64,000 nt of DNA, from the NCBI RefSeq assembly GCF_029227915.1, contig NC_079889.1:8120001-8184000 (forward strand). Reading direction: 5' to 3'. Below, piece by piece: positions 58,367 to 64,000 of the stretch. Source of the stretch: Hydractinia symbiolongicarpus (Eukaryota; Cnidaria; Hydrozoa; Anthoathecata; Hydractiniidae). Numbering within the stretch: the stretch's first letter is position 1; each line of letters begins with the position of its first letter. The notes under the pieces were generated by a model. That model saw only the letters and a program-made list of their open reading frames with translations, was not told where the DNA came from and ran no database searches. A program made the translations under genes and the position numbers.

Positions 58367-61300
58367 TTTTACTAAAAATAAACGGAAGCAGTTAAGCGCC
58401 TGTGTGTGAGCGATTGAGTGAAAAAGCTGATAATGTTAAGCAAAATATAAGTAAAATAAAAACTACACACATAAAAGCACAAATAATAAAGTAGCATACT
58501 TTTAAAAGACTGTACTGTTAAAACACTTTTCTTTTAAGAAAAACGAAAGGATAAGAAAGAGCGAACAGAAATATTTTAATCAAATAAGAAACAATCATAT
58601 ATTATTTAATATTTAAAAAGAATACGTGCCTCCTATGTTTATCGAAGACAAAAAAAATAGAATTTTCTACGCACGTATGCTACTGTAGGTTCAAACGAAA
58701 AAATAAAAGAAATGTAGAATACATATAAACAATAGAATCAAGATTTTGATTAAATCTAAAATATTTTTTGTTCTATTACAGGTGTAGTTAGTTGTATACA
58801 TTTTTACTGATAATTTCTTATCAAAAATTCCCTTAATTCTTCTTTTATTTAACTTTCTAAATACATCTTTTGTTTTGTTCAAAGCGGGAGGGATTTTTTG
58901 AGCTAACAAAATCAAAAGCGCGTGATTGTTATTTTTTGGTCAGACATTATTATTTTACAACTTCTTTTCATTGAATTGATTTAAATTATATCTGTAATTT
59001 CTTACGCTTTGTGTACATTCTGATGGCGTAGAATGTTGTGCAATAACGTCTTGCATCCAGAACTTTAACTTTTTTTATTCCAGGTAATGGTTTTTGAGAT
59101 AGAGGAAGGAACTGCCAGATTGCACACGTTCTGTTTTTACCATAAGCACGCACAGATGTAATAAAGGGATAACTCGAATTTTAATTGGGAAAATTCTATT
59201 TTAAAAAATGTCTGCAAGATATGAACTCGTTCAAGGCCGCTTTCTTGGCCGCAGCATTTCGTAACTGGGAACATTAAAACTTTTTCTGTCTACCACGCCT
59301 GCATTTTGGCAGCTTTGGAGGCTAAGACGAGTCACTTCGATGCATTTGCAGGCGAACAAATTTTTTTAACAACCTAAAAATATTAAAAAAACGCTACCAT
59401 CTTTAATGAAATGGAAATTGGTTATATTTTAAGGATCGTTGTTGAAAAACTTGGATTGCTTCCTCAATTTTTTTAATCAATGTACATAGAAAGAACAATT
59501 AAAATTTCATAGAATTCACCAAACTCCTGTTGACACTATGCGGGAGATCACAATAACATAATTCAATCAAAAAATTTCTTTTTAACATATAATATATTCG
59601 TCTGTTTTCTCTCTCTAAATAACCATAGATATACTAACTAACTAAAATAAAGGAAATTATTTTGTTGCTAAAATTCTTTTCCTTTCATTTAGATTTCTGT
59701 TCGTTCGCCCGTGCCATGGGTAACGCCGTGAAGTTAAACAAAATATCATATTTGCATTTTACATTGCGAATTGTTTTTACCTGGGTGGTGAATTTAAGCA
59801 CCTTCAATTAATTTGCATTTTTGCTGACGTTAGCAATTCGCAATGACGTCAACATTTACTGCTGTTTGGTAGGCGCGTGAATTTAGTTTTAAACGTGATT
59901 CGTACATAGCGAAGTATCTTTTTAAACATTACTGCTTCAGGCTTTACAAAAGTGTGTTATAAAAATGCTCACAAAAGCTGCATTATTTCTCTGTTCATAT
60001 TTATCAACATTGTCCCAAATAGGGTTTCAAAAATAAATTCTAGTGTGCAATTTTAGAAAGAGCGACATTTTTTCATCAAATGTTGTGTTTACAGAGGGCA
60101 GCGTTTTTTTTTTAACAAGAAACACCTACAGAAAACAAACTCAGGATTTAATTGTGGTTTTTCTCCATTCACTGTAAACAAACAGTATGATTATGAACAT
60201 TCATTTAAGTATGTAAAAAAATTATTTTTTTACTTTATCATAAAAGCGTTACTATTAGAAATCACAATGTAACATTTGCAAGGATTAAAAATTAATTGGA
60301 TTTGAAAAAGGTGTTTGATTCAAAAAGTTGGGAAAGGAAGGAAATCATAGGGATTTACGAATTAGCGCGGGGGGACGATTCACAGGGGTATTCGATTTAA
60401 AGAGTTGGAAGGGGAGGGGGCGGTTATTTATAGGAGTATTACGAATTAAGGCGAGGGGGGGGGGGTGGTTCATAGGGTAATCGATTTAGAGGGAGAGTTA
60501 TATAGTTTTTCTAAAATATTTTTAAAGCCATTGGCCAAAAAACTTAACGCAGCGAGTTTAAGAATTAGAGGTCACCTGTAAAGGTCAAGAGAAAATTCAT
60601 CGGCTAGGAAATGTATGTCGCCATATTAAATGGAATAAATCTGAAGGCGAGATTGCAGTCTAGAAGTGTTTGTTGCTGTTGTTTTATTATTACCAAATTC
60701 TACTAAATAATCATAACATGTTTTTATCATTTATATTATTTAAAAAGAAACAAAACTTCAATTACTTGAGTTCTGTCTTTTTTAACTTCTCCGTCCCTCA
60801 TAACACGATTCGGTTAATTTCCGGATGTTATAAATCTTATCTTCTCCGCCCCTTATGTTAGAAATACGTTTTTTACTTGGGACCGGTTACGGGCGTGTTC
60901 TTCCAAATATATTTTTTTAATAATTAAATGTTAGATGAGACAAACAAACGCAAATAAAGATATCTTCAAATAGCAATATGTTTTCTTTTAGCAAAAATTA
61001 ACAAATACACAATAAAAACTGAAACAAATGTGCGAAGAAAAAAAGAAACAAACAAAAATACCTTACGTTAAATAAATACTCTTTTCTATGAGAAGTTAAG
61101 GAATGAAACAGAACTCCTTTGAAAGTTAAATAAATACTATGTTTTAAAATGAATAATTCAATAACATCAAACAAACTCACTCGTCAATTTTTAAGTTCCT
61201 ACATTTTAAAGATAAAGCACATAAATATATAGATAGAAAAATAAATAATTCACTTATTGTAGTACAGTGGCTAATTCAGCTACAGAATTGACGATGGTGG

Positions 61301-64000
61301 CGTATTGTCAATTTGTAAAGCAAAGGAGTTGATAATTTGAATAGAATATTGTGCGAACACCGGAACAATTTATGAATCATGAATTTGAACAAAAATAATG
61401 ACAAAACAATTTTTTCTCAATTTTACAATTCATTGGAGATCATTTTGAGGACAGAAAGTGAAATTAGCACAGAAGCCATACTTTTTTTTAAAAAAATTTA
61501 AAATTTTCTTGTCCAATTTGACGCTAAAACTCTTGTCTGCTACAAGCAACCATGAGGAAAATATTTATACAAATTTTTTCAGCAAGAGGTTTTATTAGAC
61601 CTTTCCAAATTTAAGGAACTTTAGAATAAAAAAAATGATAATTATGTTAATTAACGTTCAGAAAAAAAGGCTTATATTGATTCTTTACGATAATTTAACC
61701 AGGATGGCCTTTTCAAGTTCTGTTGGTGCTGTTATAAATATAGAACGCGCAGTACATTTCGTAAAGCTCCAATTTAACCCCAAAAGTTCTGGAAGCACAG
61801 CAACCGCTTCATCAGACAACCGCCTATTGTAACATTTTCATACTCAATGCTAATCAGAAAAAATAGATTCATGCTTCGGAATGACTTTGCCAAGAATCGA
61901 AATACTACAAGGTTACAATTTTTGACTTATATTTTGATATTGTACTTTTTTTAATGGAAAGTTTTAAAATTCAACAAAGGGTTGAAAACGCATTAAAATA
62001 CTTACGATTGACAGTGTCGGATACAGCTGTATCTTTTCACTACATCACATCCCTTTTGAAATGTCCAAATGGCGAACTTAAAATAATCCAATCTTAGAAA
62101 CTATTGTTTTGATTTTTTTTTAATTAGTGTGAGCATATTCCTACATGCTACATTTTACACCGTGCAGCTGTTTCTGACAAAAATCCTCCATCCTACAGCC
62201 GGATTGGCGTATTAACACTTAACAATAGGAATATCTACTTTTAACTGGAAAAGGCACCTGCCGTAGAGAGCAGTTGACAAGTTTTGCGAATATTTGCAAC
62301 ATTTGCATGTAATTATGAAAAATCACAGCGCAACTGTCGGCAGCTGTGTTATCTTTACAATATGCTTGATCGGTGTTGCGTTCCATGTAATAGCTCTGAG
62401 CTCAACTATTGTATTCGCGTTTGTTTTGTTCTTAACATATCTTTTTTTCGTTAATTTGTTTTGAAATTTATTGACACAATCCGTGTGAGTTCTAAAGCCG
62501 AAAAAAATATGATATTTTGTACATCTTTTTCCAAAAGCAGCTTTACGCTTTTATCGTACATGCAATTTATTTATTTATTTGTTTGTTTTAAAAAATATCT
62601 CATTTTCATTAATAGTAGTCGGCAACCTGTGGATAAATTTACGGGTTCGCCTGCCTTTTGTATATAGCATTTAGTGTTTCCATAGCACAAATTTTATTTC
62701 CTGCGCAGAATACGGGCATTGCTAATACAGAGATGATATCACAGAAGTTTGTGTGAAGTACCGACTGGTTACTATTTCTCCTATTAATGACATTCATATA
62801 GGATAAGAATCCTTGGACATCTGTGAAGTAATCCCTAACATTCAATGAGACCTGGATTAATTCTTAAAATGGTCATAAAATGGAATGAGTTGTTTCTATG
62901 TTTGGTTTAAATCTTTTATCTTTTTCCTAATATTTTCAAACCATTGTATTGCCTTCCCATAAAAAGCCCAATAAAACAAAAGACTAGCCTATGGTTCAAT
63001 GTATCTCATTCTATAGATTCTGACAGGTTCAATTGGAATGGGAACTTTAGAAGGTCAACTTAAAAGCAAACTTAAAAGCAAACATAAAAATAAAAATAAA
63101 ATTGGTTAATTTTTACCCAAGTTCTCAGAATACCTGATCATTGATTGCGTTGTTGGAATATTTTAAATAAGTTATCCGCCAAACTGCTCGTCTGCCTAAG
63201 TGGACTGAGCGACTTTGTACCTTTATGTAAACCTTACCTAATCACGCGGATATTTTAATTTTCTTTACCAACAAAATTTTTTGTTACTCAACCAAACTAA
63301 TTAAAAAAAATTCATCCCAGGAAATTCAACTACTATTTTTTTAAAATTTGTGTTCAAATTGATCGGAATTGAGTAAGTACAAGACAACATTTTTAGGCGA
63401 TTGTAATAGATTAATGATAATTACTTTTTGTGTCACCTGTGTAGCTTTTTGTTGCTCACAGCATTTTTTTTATTATTTGCAACATTATTTTTGTCGCTAG
63501 TAACAAGATGTAGATACAAAATCAAATTGATTTGATTTTCTATCTTGGTACTGGTAACAAAAACATGTTTCCAAGTAACAGAAAAATATTGCGAGTAACA
63601 ACATTTTTTATTCAGCCAATCAGAATGCAGTAATTATAGTGATGTTTGGGAACACAATAATATTTTGGACAATTATAACAAAATTGAACTGAAAAAAATT
63701 AAAATAAAAAGAGAATTTACGACATCTGTGAATAATTACCTTTTACAGCGTTGGATTGAAGCTAAGCATTTTTTAAAAGATGCATTAGACATATGCTGAG
63801 ATGTTAGCGGAATTGGAACCAATTAAAATACAGCATTTTTTTGTTCTAAACCAATGGGTATTCCACATGAAAGAACCATATTTAAAAATATGCAAGAAAC
63901 ATCTGTTCACTATCATGAATGTTTGTATTTAACAAGTAAATTTACTTTAAGGAGAAATTTTTTATTACTTTGATGTTTGTTTGCTTATTTGTTTATTTAT
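58367..64000. other. Intergenic upstream of gene C, nothing recognised
   Basis: The 5' UTR and promoter of gene C should start here, but no clear element is visible. A degenerate G-rich tandem region (about 60340-60500, 'gatttaaagagttgg'-like units) and a partial Helitron-like end near 62612-62660 (AGTCGGCAACCTGTGGATAA) are the only structures noted. No open frame is convincing. Confidence 0.5.
60340..60500. repeat. Degenerate G-rich tandem repeat
   Basis: About four imperfect units of roughly 40 bp alternate 'attcgatttaaagagttgg' or 'tacgaattaaggcg' with runs of G and 'ttcatagg'. Confidence 0.6.

Overview
The window is AT-rich eukaryotic DNA. Genes are split into short exons by introns with GT/AG borders, they lie far apart, and much of the space between them is simple repeats and transposable-element debris. 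Gene content (patched-domain proteins, a glutamate-receptor-like channel) and the mix of elements (LINE relics, an R2-type retrotransposon, Helitron-like, piggyBac-like and foldback elements, tRNA-like SINEs) point to an animal. A cnidarian, probably a hydrozoan, is my best guess, but no sequence search was run.

Layout. Positions 1-250 hold the edge of an unrecognised minus-strand gene. From 251 to about 20.8 kb I see no convincing gene: this part holds a piggyBac-like MITE, two short Helitron-like elements, a decayed LINE, a 350-bp dispersed duplication and simple repeats. From 20.9 to 31.3 kb lies patched-domain gene A (+, six exons, 966 aa predicted). Its fourth intron carries a 3.3-kb R2-type retrotransposon with an intact 1012-aa ORF on the opposite strand, flanked by a 13-bp target duplication. 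From 31.3 to 40 kb lie a SINE, a second LINE relic split by a foldback fragment, and repeats. From about 40.0 to 50.2 kb lies patched-domain gene B (+, six exons, 921 aa predicted), a tandem paralogue of A whose exons 3, 4 and 5 have identical lengths. From 52.8 to 58.4 kb lies gene C (-, ten exons, 546 aa predicted). After 58.4 kb nothing is recognisable.

Gene C is the most striking item. Its layout is that of an ionotropic glutamate receptor: signal peptide, S1 half of a ligand-binding domain, M1, pore loop, M3, S2 half, M4 and cytoplasmic tail. Its pore loop, however, carries the potassium-channel signature TVGYGD instead of a glutamate-receptor pore. That resembles bacterial GluR0 and the rotifer receptor AvGluR1. 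Ten exons join in frame to an exact multiple of three, so this looks like an intact gene.

A and B probably act in membrane lipid or sterol handling, as RND/patched relatives do. Nothing in the sequence ties them functionally to gene C. Exon coordinates were derived by hand from splice sites, reading-frame continuity and paralogue comparison; no transcript data were available.
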